A DNA stretch of 64,000 nt from Pseudomonas extremorientalis (GCF_001870465.1 NZ_MDGK01000044.1:62001-126000), one strand, 5' to 3'; shown: positions 18,395 through 26,789, counted from the stretch's first letter. Notes: generated by a model not told the origin, from the sequence alone. Numbers and translations: made by a program.

Positions 18395-18746
18395 GGGAAC
18401 GTCCTTTTTCTTATTGTTCGTAAACCTTGCAGAAAAGTACGTCAGGCCCTCTTCGGCTGTACACGCAGGATTTGAAAAGTTTTGTATCCCGATAAGCGAA
18501 CGCTGAAAAAAGGAATTAAGCCAAGCAGAGAGAGTCATTATGAGTAATGAGGCACCTGCCCGAGCGCGCCCAGCAACGCAAAATGCAGGATGCATGATGG
18601 CCATTCATGCAAATTGCACGAATCCGGAAATTTTGTATTTTTATAACTCCTTGATTTATAACGATATTTATCTAAATCACTAGCTGGCACAATCACTGCA
18701 CCTATCTCTCCATGCTTGCCCACTTGAGCCAACGGAGCTGATAGAC
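18395..18746. other. 352-bp intergenic region between divergent acyl-CoA synthetase and DUF3509 genes
   Basis: The right half (18620-18720) is AT rich and holds a sigma-54-like element (18684-18700) oriented toward the DUF3509 gene. No open frame here has family features. Nothing repeat-like was seen. Confidence 0.5.
18684..18700 (+). promoter_or_regulatory. Sigma-54-like -24/-12 promoter element before the DUF3509 gene
   Basis: CTGGCACAATCACTGCA. The invariant GG (18686-18687) and GC (18698-18699) are separated by exactly 10 nt, and TGGCAC matches the -24 consensus fully; the -12 part is CTGCA rather than TTGCA. The ATG is 47 nt downstream. No activator site was identified. Confidence 0.55.
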
Positions 18747-19025
18747 ATGAGCCTGATCCAAGATAAATTCGCTTCAGTATTCTCCAACTACGATGTCACC
18801 ACCCAGCCTCGTCCAGACGGCGGCATCCTGCTGACCCTGCGCAACAGCGAAGGTAAACAGGTCAAGCGTTCGATCTCCTATCAGCAGTTGCACACTGCCG
18901 ATCAGCTGACCTGGGTCATCAGCGCCATTCGCCGCGACCTGGCTGAACAGGCCAGCGAGTTGCCGCAGATTTCGATGCTGCAAAGCCAGAACCGCTTTGC
19001 CTTGCCGACCTACCACTCGGCTTAA
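18747..19025 (+). CDS. DUF3509 domain protein
   Basis: This 92-aa protein (MSLIQDKFASVFSNYDVTTQ...) matches the Pseudomonas DUF3509 family in length and in the LTLRNSEGKQVKRSIS and QLTWVISAIRRDLAEQ segments. It is soluble and of unknown function. CGGAG lies upstream of the ATG. It forms its own unit between a sigma-54-like element and a strong terminator, which suggests condition-dependent expression. Confidence 0.88.
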   Translation: MSLIQDKFASVFSNYDVTTQPRPDGGILLTLRNSEGKQVKRSISYQQLHTADQLTWVISAIRRDLAEQASELPQISMLQSQNRFALPTYHSA

Positions 19026-19039
19026 GCCTGAAATACCCA

Positions 19040-19076
19040 AAAGGGCCGCGACGCATTGAGCGTCGCGGCCCTTTTT
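19040..19076. terminator. Bidirectional terminator between DUF3509 and LuxR-type genes
   Basis: Long perfect stem AAAAGGGCCGCGACGC / GCGTCGCGGCCCTTTT with loop ATTGA, flanked by A and T tracts, between two convergent genes. Confidence 0.95.
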
Positions 19077-19083
19077 CATGGGT

Positions 19084-19353
19084 TCAACACAGCCCCTGGC
19101 GGCTGGCTTCATTGACGGCTTGTACCCGATTGGTCACTTGCAGCTTGCAATAGATATTACGCAGGTGGAATTTCACGGTTGCTTCGGACGTGGCGCGTAT
19201 CTGGCTGATCTCCCAGACGGTCTTGCCTTCCGAAGCCCAGCGCAGGATTTCCAACTCCGCCGGAGTCAGGGCCTTGCCAGCCAGGTTCAAACGTCGCCTG
19301 ATTGCATTGGGTACCGAATATGGCGGTAGAAACGATTCCTTGGGGCCACTCAT
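19084..19353 (-). CDS. Stand-alone LuxR-type helix-turn-helix protein
   Basis: This 89-aa protein consists of a short N-terminal arm and a full LuxR/GerE DNA-binding domain: LTPAELEILRWASEGKTVWE, ISQIRATSEATVKFHLRNIY, KLQVTNRVQAVNEASRQG. The GKTVWEIS and VTNRVQAV segments are most like quorum-sensing LuxR regulators (LasR/RhlR type), yet the autoinducer-binding domain is absent. ATG 19353 has AAGGAGAGGA upstream; the extra codons to 19425 show no similarity and are rejected. It shares a terminator with the convergent DUF3509 gene and is monocistronic. It could bind DNA constitutively or interfere with full-length LuxR proteins. Confidence 0.88.
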   Translation of the reverse strand: MSGPKESFLPPYSVPNAIRRRLNLAGKALTPAELEILRWASEGKTVWEISQIRATSEATVKFHLRNIYCKLQVTNRVQAVNEASRQGLC

Positions 19354-19562
19354 TAGTTCCTCTCCTTTCTCTGGCTCATGCCGCCCCCTCTTCGGATTCC
19401 TCCTATTGACAGGTGACATAAACATTGATGTCGCAGAGGGTTACATAACGAATGGTATTAAGGCGCAGGCCCGCGCATAAACATCCAAGCCTTACAGAAG
19501 TTTAAGTTTCTTCCCACAGCAACTTCCAACCTTCAGGGGTTGTAGTTTTTGATCGGTGGGGA

Positions 19563-20093
19563 TTAGTCGTCCAGGCCGGGGAAACGACTGGCAATATCGT
19601 CCTCGATGAACTCCGGTATGCATTCTTCAAGCGTATTGAACAGCCGCAGTGTGACAAAGTGCGGGTTCTCCCCCATGTCAATCCAGTGCGGCATACTGGC
19701 CGGGATCACAAGCAGGTCGTTTTTCTCGCAACGCACGGCGTATACATAATCGCCTATGTGCAGGGAAAACAGCCCCTGGCCAGCGATGATGAAACGTGCG
19801 GCAGCTTCGCTGCAGCGGCGCTCGGCAAGAAAGCCCGCACGCACCTCGGCCTTCTGGAGATGATCCTCCGTCACCCTGAGCACCTGCGCACCCGCGTAGC
19901 CCAAGGCTTGAATCTGTGCCTTGTACGCCGCAATCAGTTGCGCATCTGTGGCCCCCTTCTCGATAGAAACCGGTTGCCAACGCTCAAAACGCACGCCGTG
20001 CTCGGCCAGGGTCGCAGCAATATCCTCGGGGTGGGTCAGCACCTTGTTCGGGGTGTCCGGTGAAGCAGCGCAGTAGACGGCGACATAACTCAT
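19563..20093 (-). CDS. Acireductone dioxygenase-like cupin lacking metal ligands
   Basis: This 176-aa protein is clearly homologous to acireductone dioxygenase (MtnD, methionine salvage): VYCAASPDTPNKVLTHPEDI at the N-terminus, GQGLFSLHIGDYVYAVRCEK and HWIDMGENPHFVTLRLFN later. In active enzymes three metal ligands sit in an HxHxxxE motif; here residues 91-101 read ERRCSEAAARF, so the positions are Arg92, Cys94 and Ala98. Only the fourth ligand, His136, is kept. Catalysis by the usual mechanism is therefore unlikely. It overlaps the MFS gene by 4 bp (ATGA), so it is translated with it. In P. aeruginosa the same position holds mtnB-mtnD-mtnC; mtnB and mtnC are not here. Confidence 0.85.
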   Translation of the reverse strand: MSYVAVYCAASPDTPNKVLTHPEDIAATLAEHGVRFERWQPVSIEKGATDAQLIAAYKAQIQALGYAGAQVLRVTEDHLQKAEVRAGFLAERRCSEAAARFIIAGQGLFSLHIGDYVYAVRCEKNDLLVIPASMPHWIDMGENPHFVTLRLFNTLEECIPEFIEDDIASRFPGLDD

Positions 20094-21250
20094 TGAAGGG
20101 TTCCTTGGTTCTGCTCGTGCAATCGAAGACCGATGATAAGGGCGGCGGCCAGGGCCGCGACGCTCGCGATACTGAAGGTCAGGGTCGGCCCCAACAGGTT
20201 CCAGCTGTAGCCGGCATACAGCGCACCCAGCGCACCGCCGGTGCCGGCCAGGGCGGCGTAGAGCGCCTGGCCCTGGCCTTGTTGCCGGTCACCAAAACTG
20301 CGTTGCACAAAGGCAATCGAGGCTGCATGAAAGCTGCCGAACGTGGCAGCGTGCATCACCTGCGCCAGCAACAACACCCAGAAATACTCGGCAAACGACC
20401 CCAACAGCAGCCAGCGCGATGCCGCCAACAGGAAGCTCGCCAGCAGTACACGACGCACCGAAACGCGCGTGAGGATGCGGCTCATGCCCAGGAACATCAA
20501 TACTTCCGCCACGACCCCCAGCGCCCAGAGCATGCCGATCACGCCCCGGCTGTAACCCAGGTGTTCGAGGTGCAGCGTGAGGAAGGTGTAATAGGGGCCG
20601 TGGCTCAGTTGCATCAATGCCACGCAGGCATAAAACGCCAGTACGCCGGGGCTGCGCAATTGCTTGAGGAAGCCGTCGCCCGCCAGACGATTGCCGTGGG
20701 TCGCGGGCTGCGCATTCGGCACCCACAGGCTGGCGCCGATGATGCCGGCCATGATGACTACGACCACAACCGGGTAGATGTCCAGGCTCAACCAGTCGAA
20801 CAAGCGGCCCATGATCACCACGGTGAGGATAAACCCGATGGAGCCCCACAGGCGGATCTGGCTGTAGCGCGCCGTCTGCTTTTGCAGGTGCGCGAGGGTG
20901 ATCACTTCAAATTGCGGCAGTACCGCATGCCAGAAGAATGCATGCAGCGCCATGACCAGGGCCAGCCAGGCGTAGGTATGGCTGACGAAGATCAGCGAAA
21001 AACTCGCCAGGGTGCACACCGCACCAAAACGCACGATGGCCAGGCGCCGGCCGGTGTAGTCGCCCAGCCAGCCCCACAGGTTGGGCGCCACGCAACGCAT
21101 CAGCATGGGAATGGCCACCAGCTCGCCGATACGCGCGCTGGAGAACCCGAGGTGATCGAAGTACAGCGCCAGGAACGGCGCGGTCGCCCCCAGGAGGGCG
21201 AAGTAGAACAGGTAGAAGCTGGAGAGGCGCCAGTATGGGAGGGCTGTCAC
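20090..21250 (-). CDS. MFS transporter (HcaT/PA1682-like)
   Basis: This 386-aa protein has about 12 hydrophobic helices and the MFS_1-like pattern of the 3-phenylpropionate transporter group, including the cytoplasmic GDYTGRRLAIVRFG loop after helix 2 and IRLWGSIGFILTVV in helix 5. It would be an inner-membrane proton-coupled carrier; the substrate is unknown. It starts 10 bp after the aroC stop and overlaps the acireductone dioxygenase-like gene by 4 bp, so aroC-MFS-ARD-like form one leftward transcript. Confidence 0.9.
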   Translation of the reverse strand: MTALPYWRLSSFYLFYFALLGATAPFLALYFDHLGFSSARIGELVAIPMLMRCVAPNLWGWLGDYTGRRLAIVRFGAVCTLASFSLIFVSHTYAWLALVMALHAFFWHAVLPQFEVITLAHLQKQTARYSQIRLWGSIGFILTVVIMGRLFDWLSLDIYPVVVVVIMAGIIGASLWVPNAQPATHGNRLAGDGFLKQLRSPGVLAFYACVALMQLSHGPYYTFLTLHLEHLGYSRGVIGMLWALGVVAEVLMFLGMSRILTRVSVRRVLLASFLLAASRWLLLGSFAEYFWVLLLAQVMHAATFGSFHAASIAFVQRSFGDRQQGQGQALYAALAGTGGALGALYAGYSWNLLGPTLTFSIASVAALAAALIIGLRLHEQNQGTLQ

Positions 21251-21260
21251 AGCAGCGCCG

Positions 21261-22352
21261 TCACAACTGGGCCAGCACCGGCGTACTCACGCGCACATCG
21301 GCGTTTTGCCCACGATTGCGCAGCAGGTGGTCCATCAACACGATGGCCATCATCGCTTCGGCGATCGGGGTGGCACGGATGCCGACGCATGGGTCGTGGC
21401 GGCCCTTGGTGATCACGTCCACCGGGTTGCCGTGCACGTCGATCGAACGCCCTGGCGTGGTGATGCTCGATGTGGCCTTGAGCGCCAGGTGCGCCACGAT
21501 CGGCTGGCCGGAGGAAATACCGCCGAGGATGCCGCCGGCGTTGTTGCTGAGGAAGCCTTGCGGGGTCAACTCGTCACGGTGCTCGGTGCCACGCTGGGAC
21601 ACACAGGCAAAGCCGGCACCGATTTCAACGCCTTTGACGGCGTTGATGCTCATCAGCGCGTGGGCCAGTTCCGCATCGAGGCGGTCGAAGATCGGCTCGC
21701 CCAGTCCCGGCTTCACGCCTTCGGCCACCACGGTGATCCTCGCGCCGACGGAATCCTGGTCGCGGCGCAACTGGTCCATGTAGGCTTCCAGTTCCGGCAC
21801 CTTGTCCGGGTCCGGGCTGAAGAAGGCGTTGTCCTCGACGCTGTCCCAGGTCTTGAACGGGATTTCAATCGGACCCAGTTGGCTCATGTAGCCCCGGATC
21901 ACGATGCCCTGGGTGGCCAGGTATTTCTTGGCAATGGCACCGGCGGCCACGCGCATGGCGGTTTCGCGGGCCGAACTGCGGCCGCCGCCACGGTAGTCGC
22001 GCTCGCCGTATTTGTGGTGGTAGGTGTAGTCGGCGTGGGCCGGGCGGAACAGGTCCTTGATCGCCGAGTAGTCCTTGGACTTCTGGTCGGTGTTACGGAT
22101 CAGCAGGCCGATGGCGCAACCGGTGGTGCGGCCTTCGAACACGCCGGAGAGGATCTCGACTTCGTCCGGCTCCTGGCGCTGGGTGGTGTGGCGGCTGGTG
22201 CCGGGCTTGCGGCGGTCGAGGTCACGCTGCAGGTCTTCCAGGGACAGTTCGAGGCCTGGCGGGCAGCCGTCGACAATGGCGACCAACGCCGGGCCATGGC
22301 TTTCGCCCGCGGTGGTGACAGTGAACAGCTTGCCGAAGGTATTGCCGGACAT
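21261..22352 (-). CDS. aroC: Chorismate synthase
   Basis: This 363-aa enzyme converts 5-enolpyruvylshikimate-3-phosphate to chorismate using reduced FMN. The family signatures are intact: GESHGPALVAIVDGCPPG near the N-terminus, GKYGERD-type HHKYGERDYRGGGRSSARET in the middle, and C-terminal HDPCVGIRATPIAEAM. Length is normal. It is the first gene of a leftward operon with the MFS transporter and the acireductone dioxygenase-like gene. Confidence 0.98.
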   Translation of the reverse strand: MSGNTFGKLFTVTTAGESHGPALVAIVDGCPPGLELSLEDLQRDLDRRKPGTSRHTTQRQEPDEVEILSGVFEGRTTGCAIGLLIRNTDQKSKDYSAIKDLFRPAHADYTYHHKYGERDYRGGGRSSARETAMRVAAGAIAKKYLATQGIVIRGYMSQLGPIEIPFKTWDSVEDNAFFSPDPDKVPELEAYMDQLRRDQDSVGARITVVAEGVKPGLGEPIFDRLDAELAHALMSINAVKGVEIGAGFACVSQRGTEHRDELTPQGFLSNNAGGILGGISSGQPIVAHLALKATSSITTPGRSIDVHGNPVDVITKGRHDPCVGIRATPIAEAMMAIVLMDHLLRNRGQNADVRVSTPVLAQL

Positions 22353-22495
22353 GCAGGGCGCTCCGTGAAATCAGTTGAATCAAGTCAACCGTAATAACTT
22401 AAGGCGGCCAGTATACGCAGGCTAACCGAGTAGTTCATCCTCGAAACCTTCCCGGTAGACCTTGGTCCAACCGGCACCTTCCCCATGATGGCGCG

Positions 22496-23458
22496 ATGAT
22501 GCTGCGAGTTCTGCTTTTGACCCTCACCCTGTTTTCCAGCGTTGGCTTCGCCGCCTCCCCGGTCGTGCTGCAAAGGCCCATCAGCCTCGACACCGGCAGT
22601 GGCGAGTTGTTTGGCTCACTCTTGTTGCCCAAATCCGATAGGCCAGTCCCGGTTGTACTGATCATCGCCGGCTCCGGTCCCACCGACCGCAACGGCAACA
22701 GTGCCGACGGCGCGCGCAACGACAGCCTCAAGCGTCTGGCCTGGGTGCTGGCGCGGCACAATATCGCCAGCGTGCGCTACGACAAGCGCGGCGTCGCGGC
22801 CAGCCTGGCGGCCACGCCGGATGAGCGCAACCTGACCCTGGATGCCTACGTGGCCGATGCCGTGGCCTGGGGCAAGCGGCTCAAGGCCGACACACGCCTG
22901 GGGCCGTTGATTGTGCTGGGTCATAGCGAAGGCGCTTTGGTGGCGACCCTCGCCGCGCCGCAACTGGACCCGGCCGGCGTCATTTCGTTGTCCGGCAGCG
23001 CACGCCCGGTAGACCAGGTGATCCGCCAGCAGTTGGCCGATCACCTGCCCCCCGCCCTGTTGCTGCGCAGCAACGAGATCCTCGATCACCTCAAGGCCGG
23101 CCAGGTGGATAACGACGTGCCTGGCCCGCTGGAAGGTATTTTCCGCCCCAGTGTGCAGCCGTACCTGATCAGCCTGTTCCGTGCCGACCCATCGGCCGCT
23201 TTCGCCCAGTTGCGCATGCCCGCGCTGATCATCCAGGGCACCCACGATATCCAGGTGGGTGTGAGCGACGCCCAGCGATTGAAAAAGGCCAAGCCCGACG
23301 CGCAGTTGGCGGTCATCGAAGGCATGAACCACGTGATGCGCATCGTGCCCAACGATGTGAAGCAACAATTGGCCTCCTACAACGATCCGCAACTGCCCCT
23401 CGCCGCCGAGCTGGGCAGCCGCGTCGTGCGTTTTATCGAAGGACTTCAACCCCATTAA
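22496..23458 (+). CDS. Secreted alpha/beta hydrolase
   Basis: This 320-aa protein has a signal peptide (MMLRVLLLTLTLFSSVGFAA, cleavage near residue 20). The alpha/beta-hydrolase core shows an oxyanion-type segment IIAGSGPTDRNGN, nucleophile elbow GHSEG with Ser144, an Asp in IQGTHDIQVG and a His in GMNHVMRIVP. It should act in the periplasm as an esterase or peptidase-like hydrolase of the DUF3887/YbbA-type group; the substrate is unknown. It is divergent from aroC, as in P. aeruginosa PA1680-PA1681. Two adjacent ATG codons (22496, 22499) are possible starts. Confidence 0.9.
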   Translation: MMLRVLLLTLTLFSSVGFAASPVVLQRPISLDTGSGELFGSLLLPKSDRPVPVVLIIAGSGPTDRNGNSADGARNDSLKRLAWVLARHNIASVRYDKRGVAASLAATPDERNLTLDAYVADAVAWGKRLKADTRLGPLIVLGHSEGALVATLAAPQLDPAGVISLSGSARPVDQVIRQQLADHLPPALLLRSNEILDHLKAGQVDNDVPGPLEGIFRPSVQPYLISLFRADPSAAFAQLRMPALIIQGTHDIQVGVSDAQRLKKAKPDAQLAVIEGMNHVMRIVPNDVKQQLASYNDPQLPLAAELGSRVVRFIEGLQPH

Positions 23459-23557
23459 GCGACTATTTGCCTCCAGTCCTGGGAAAACCGGCCGATAAGC
23501 CCTGGGTCGACAGTAAAAAGACTGTCGGCTCGCTGGGCTTGGACAGGATCGCGCCGC

Positions 23558-24364
23558 ATGACAACCACTGAAGCAACACCGGAATCCACCGCCGACACCC
23601 CGGCTGAAAAAACCGAGGCCGTCGACGCGGCGCCCCTGCCGTGGGCGGATGTCCAGGCCGAGCATTTCAAGATGCTGCGCCTGGCGCCCCTGGCCACCGA
23701 CCGTGCCACTGGCGTGCGACCGTTGCGGTTCGTGCAGTTCGGCTACGCCGAGCGCAATGACAAACACCACAGCCTGCTGCGCATGGTCATCCAGCTGCCA
23801 GGGCAGCGCGTGCGCCGTGAGCAGAACCACCTGGATATCTGGGTCGACCACGACAAGCACCGTGTGCACTTCGGCCCGGGCAACAGCCTGGAAATCGAAC
23901 CAGCCAACCGGGGTATCGGTCGCTTCCTGGTGGCCCAGGGCGCCGCGTGGGCGAAGAAGAAGTGGTCACACTATCGCGTCGACGGCGTCGACCTGGCCAA
24001 CAAAGATGCCTTGAACGAGGCCACCCGCCTGCGCCGCGATCACTTCCTGCGCATCCAGGGCTTTGATGTGGCCTACGCCGATGTGCAACACCTCAAAGGT
24101 AATGTGCAGCCGGGCAAGGTCGGTGATGTGCTGGACAGTTGGAACACCGAGAAGGTGCAGTTCGTGGAGATTCTCGAAGCCGCGCAGATGCTGCAACAGG
24201 CTGAGCAGAACCTGGCGGAGCAGGAAGTGAAGCTGCGCAAGGAAGAGGAAAAGGTCACCAAGTTCAAGCGTGAGGACAGCGGGTTGCGCTTTACCATCAC
24301 CTGCCTGGTGGCGTTTACGGTGTTTCAGGCGGGGTTGTTGATCTGGATTGCCACCCACCGCTGA
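23558..24364 (+). CDS. Conserved protein with coiled coil and C-terminal membrane anchor
   Basis: I recognise no named domain. The 268-aa protein starts with a Thr/Glu/Ala-rich disordered stretch (1-30), has a globular part with LRFVQFGYAERNDKHHSLLR and an IGRFLVAQGAAWAKKKW segment, then a charged coiled coil at about 205-240 (QAEQNLAEQEVKLRKEEEKV) and one C-terminal transmembrane helix (about 245-265). It would be a tail-anchored cytoplasmic protein. It follows the secreted hydrolase by 99 bp and is followed by a REPIN. Position corresponds to the conserved gene beside prmB in P. aeruginosa. Confidence 0.8.
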   Translation: MTTTEATPESTADTPAEKTEAVDAAPLPWADVQAEHFKMLRLAPLATDRATGVRPLRFVQFGYAERNDKHHSLLRMVIQLPGQRVRREQNHLDIWVDHDKHRVHFGPGNSLEIEPANRGIGRFLVAQGAAWAKKKWSHYRVDGVDLANKDALNEATRLRRDHFLRIQGFDVAYADVQHLKGNVQPGKVGDVLDSWNTEKVQFVEILEAAQMLQQAEQNLAEQEVKLRKEEEKVTKFKREDSGLRFTITCLVAFTVFQAGLLIWIATHR

Positions 24365-24395
24365 AATGAGTCTATGCCTTGAAATAAGGTCTGAA

Positions 24396-24486
24396 TATGG
24401 GAGGGGGCTTGCCCCCGATAGCTGAGTGTCAGTATTTGGAGTAGCTGACTGATCCACCGCCATCGGGGGCAAGCCCCCTCCCACAT
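24396..24486. repeat. REPIN (GGGGGCTTGCCCCC class)
   Basis: Two inverted REP hairpins, TGGGAGGGGGCTTGCCCCCG at the left and the reverse form ending CCCCTCCCACAT at the right, about 35 nt apart. It lies between the convergent coiled-coil protein gene and prmB. Confidence 0.9.
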
Positions 24487-24512
24487 TGGCCCTATTCGTT
24501 CAGTAAGGTGGG

Positions 24513-25421
24513 TTAAACGCGGGCGGCAAACACCGCCTGATGTTGGCGGCACTGCTCCGCCGTCAACATGAACACCCCATGCCCACCACGCTGGAAGTCC
24601 AGCCAGGCGAAGTCCACTTCCGGGTACAACGCCTCGACGTGCACCTGGCTGTTGCCCACCTCCACGATCAGTAAACCTTTCTCGGTCAGGTGGTCCGCCG
24701 CTTCGGCCAGCATGCGCCGCACCAGGTTCAAGCCATCATCGCCGCAGGCCAGGCCCAGTTCCGGTTCGTGCTGGTATTCGTCGGGCATGTCGGCGAAATC
24801 TTCCGCATCCACATACGGCGGGTTCGACACGATCAGGTCAAAACGCTGGCCCGGCAGACCGTCGAAACCGTCACCCTGAACGGTGTACACGCGCTCATCG
24901 ACGCCATGGCGCTCGATGTTCTGGTTGGCCACTTCCAGGGCTTCGAACGACAGGTCGCCCAGCACCACTTCGGCGTCCTGGAACTCGTAGGCACATGCAA
25001 TGCCGATACAGCCGGAGCCGGTGCACAGGTCGAGAATGCGTGCCGGCGGTTGCGCCAGCCAGGGTTCGAAGCGGTTTTCGATCAGCTCGCCGATCGGTGA
25101 ACGGGGGATGAGCACGCGTTCGTCGACGATGAACGACATGCCGCAGAACCACGCCTCGTTCAACAGGTACGCGGTGGGCACGCGCTCATGGATGCGCCTG
25201 TGCAGCAAACGTTGCACATGGGAAACTTCCTCTTCCTCCAGGTTGCAGTCCAGATAACTGTCGGCAATCTCCCACGGCAAGTTCAACGCGCCGAGCACCA
25301 ATTGACGGGCTTCGTCCCAGGCATTGTCAGTGCCATGCCCGAAAAACAGGTCTTCCCCATGGAAACGGCTGACAGCCCAACGGATGTGGTCGCGCAACGT
25401 GCGCAGGCGGGATGTGATCAC
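24513..25421 (-). CDS. prmB: Ribosomal protein L3 N5-glutamine methyltransferase
   Basis: This 302-aa SAM-dependent methyltransferase modifies a glutamine of ribosomal protein L3. SAM motif I is LDLCTGSGCIGIACAY, the catalytic motif is SNPPYVD, and the N-terminal domain contains LFFGHGTDNAWDEARQLVL, typical of PrmB rather than PrmC. I chose the GTG at 25421 (VITSRLRTLRDHIRW) because family members begin here and AGGAG lies 11 nt upstream; the frame to 25502 adds 27 codons with no similarity. The divergent cysteine-hydrolase-like gene starts 240 bp away. Confidence 0.96.
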   Translation of the reverse strand: MITSRLRTLRDHIRWAVSRFHGEDLFFGHGTDNAWDEARQLVLGALNLPWEIADSYLDCNLEEEEVSHVQRLLHRRIHERVPTAYLLNEAWFCGMSFIVDERVLIPRSPIGELIENRFEPWLAQPPARILDLCTGSGCIGIACAYEFQDAEVVLGDLSFEALEVANQNIERHGVDERVYTVQGDGFDGLPGQRFDLIVSNPPYVDAEDFADMPDEYQHEPELGLACGDDGLNLVRRMLAEAADHLTEKGLLIVEVGNSQVHVEALYPEVDFAWLDFQRGGHGVFMLTAEQCRQHQAVFAARV

Positions 25422-25660
25422 GGGGGCAAGCTCCTGGAAAAAACGACTGGTGATTCTAACAGCGTTCACCTGTACCGACGATGTACGAAACCCAGCGCCC
25501 ATCCGTCGGATTTCATCCGAATTGCCATCATTGTGTCAAACAGGCCCACCTCTTGACATGGCTACACGTCAACAACGGCGTACCTTACGATGGTAGCGAT
25601 TCACAGAACCGCTCAGCCAGTGGACAATGTCGCAAAAGCCCCCCTCACAGGAGCCCCAGA

Positions 25661-26251
25661 ATGTCCGTTCCAAAGACGATGTTTCAACTCAGCGGTCGTG
25701 GTTACGCAGCTGCGAACCTCAGCCATGCGACCCTCGTGATCATCGACGCCCAGAAGGAATACCTCAGCGGCCCGCTCGCCCTCTCGGGCATGGACGCGGC
25801 CGTTGGTAACATCAAGCAACTGGTCGCCGCAGCGCGCAACGCCGGGCGCCCGATCGTGCATGTGCGTCACCTGGGCACCGTTGGCGGCTTGTTCGACCCG
25901 CAAGGCGAACGGGGTGAGTTCATCCCGGGCCTTGAGCCTGCAGGCGACGAAACCATCATCGGCAAACTGCTGCCCAGCGCATTTCACGGCACCGGCCTGG
26001 AAAAACACCTGCAGGACCTCGGTTCCCTGGACCTGATTGTCTGCGGCTTCATGAGCCACTCCAGCGTCAGCACCACCGTGCGTGCCGCCAAGAACCTGGG
26101 CTTTCGCTGCACCCTGGTGGAAGATGCCTGCGCCACCCGCGACCTGCCTTGCAAAGGCGGCATCCTGAGCGCCGAGCACGTACAGCAGACCGAAATGGCC
26201 ATCATGGCCGACAACTTCGCCACCCTGGCGTTGACCAAAGACCTGATCTGA
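25661..26251 (+). CDS. Isochorismatase-family hydrolase with Ser at the usual Cys position
   Basis: This 196-aa protein has the isochorismatase-like fold: catalytic Asp in LVIIDAQKEYLSGP, Lys in IIGKLLPSAFHG and the LDLIVCGFMSHSSVSTTVRAA segment. In nicotinamidase-type cysteine hydrolases the position before VxxTxR is Cys; here it is Ser (SHSSVSTT). It may act as a serine variant, on an isochorismate-like substrate, or not hydrolyse amides at all. The start at 25661 has ACAGGAG upstream; the frame runs 60 codons further without similarity. It is divergent from prmB, as in the PA1678-PA1679 region. The substrate is unknown. Confidence 0.88.
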   Translation: MSVPKTMFQLSGRGYAAANLSHATLVIIDAQKEYLSGPLALSGMDAAVGNIKQLVAAARNAGRPIVHVRHLGTVGGLFDPQGERGEFIPGLEPAGDETIIGKLLPSAFHGTGLEKHLQDLGSLDLIVCGFMSHSSVSTTVRAAKNLGFRCTLVEDACATRDLPCKGGILSAEHVQQTEMAIMADNFATLALTKDLI

Positions 26252-26393
26252 TCGACCTTCTGATGAGCGGTGCGGCAATGTTTATTACCCCGCTCATCCG
26301 CAAAGCCTTTTCATTTGGCGCATTTACCCCTCGCCCCGGAACAACCTGTGTATTGTCCGGTCGAAGGGCCGATACCCTGGAGGAAAGGTCGGA

Positions 26394-26714
26394 ATGAAGA
26401 TATCCGATGGTTTTGATGCTCGTCGCTTGCGCCCCAAGGGCCCGAGCAACTGGCGTCTGCGCCTGGTTGCCGGCATCGCCGCGCTGCTGGCGATCGTAGG
26501 TCTGCTGTTGGCCGGCGCTGGTGGCGCTGGTCTGTCTGGTCACTCCCCGGCCCTTGGCGAGCTGAATGCCAGCCCTGGCGGCTCGGCTATCCTGTTGGGG
26601 ATCGGGCTGCTGGTACTGTGGTTGGGCGTATGGTTGTGGCGGCGCAGCCGTCGGAAAATGCGCCAGCCGTTGTCGCTTAATATCGCTTCGCACCTGATGA
26701 AAAAACACGACTGA
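26394..26714 (+). CDS. Small membrane protein (106 aa)
   Basis: No family is recognised with confidence. The protein has a basic N-terminus (ISDGFDARRLRPKGPSNWRL), one helix at about 26-48 (VAGIAALLAIVGLLLAGAGG), a short periplasmic loop, a second helix at about 62-82 (ILLGIGLLVLWLGVWLW) and a basic tail ending SHLMKKHD. GGAGGAAAGG precedes the ATG, a strong ribosome site. It lies 76 bp before the Smr gene on the same strand, so cotranscription is possible. Confidence 0.82.
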   Translation: MKISDGFDARRLRPKGPSNWRLRLVAGIAALLAIVGLLLAGAGGAGLSGHSPALGELNASPGGSAILLGIGLLVLWLGVWLWRRSRRKMRQPLSLNIASHLMKKHD

Positions 26715-26789
26715 TGGCGCTTGGATAGCGTTTCCTGCGCCCCGGCCGCCGCGATTTAGGTAAACTGCCCGCCCTTCGCGGAGGCTGAC

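Noticed and set aside
20060..21412. 450-codon frame on the plus strand
   Set aside because: Antisense of the MFS transporter and aroC; low-complexity His/Gln/Arg-rich translation without domains.
25506..25520. TCGGAT-TTC-ATCCGA palindrome between prmB and the hydrolase gene
   Set aside because: Short, single copy and not tied to a regulator in the window.
25553..25572. TTGAC-N10-GTCAA repeat upstream of the hydrolase gene
   Set aside because: Half-sites are in the opposite order and with different spacing from the MarR operators, and no suitable -10 box follows.
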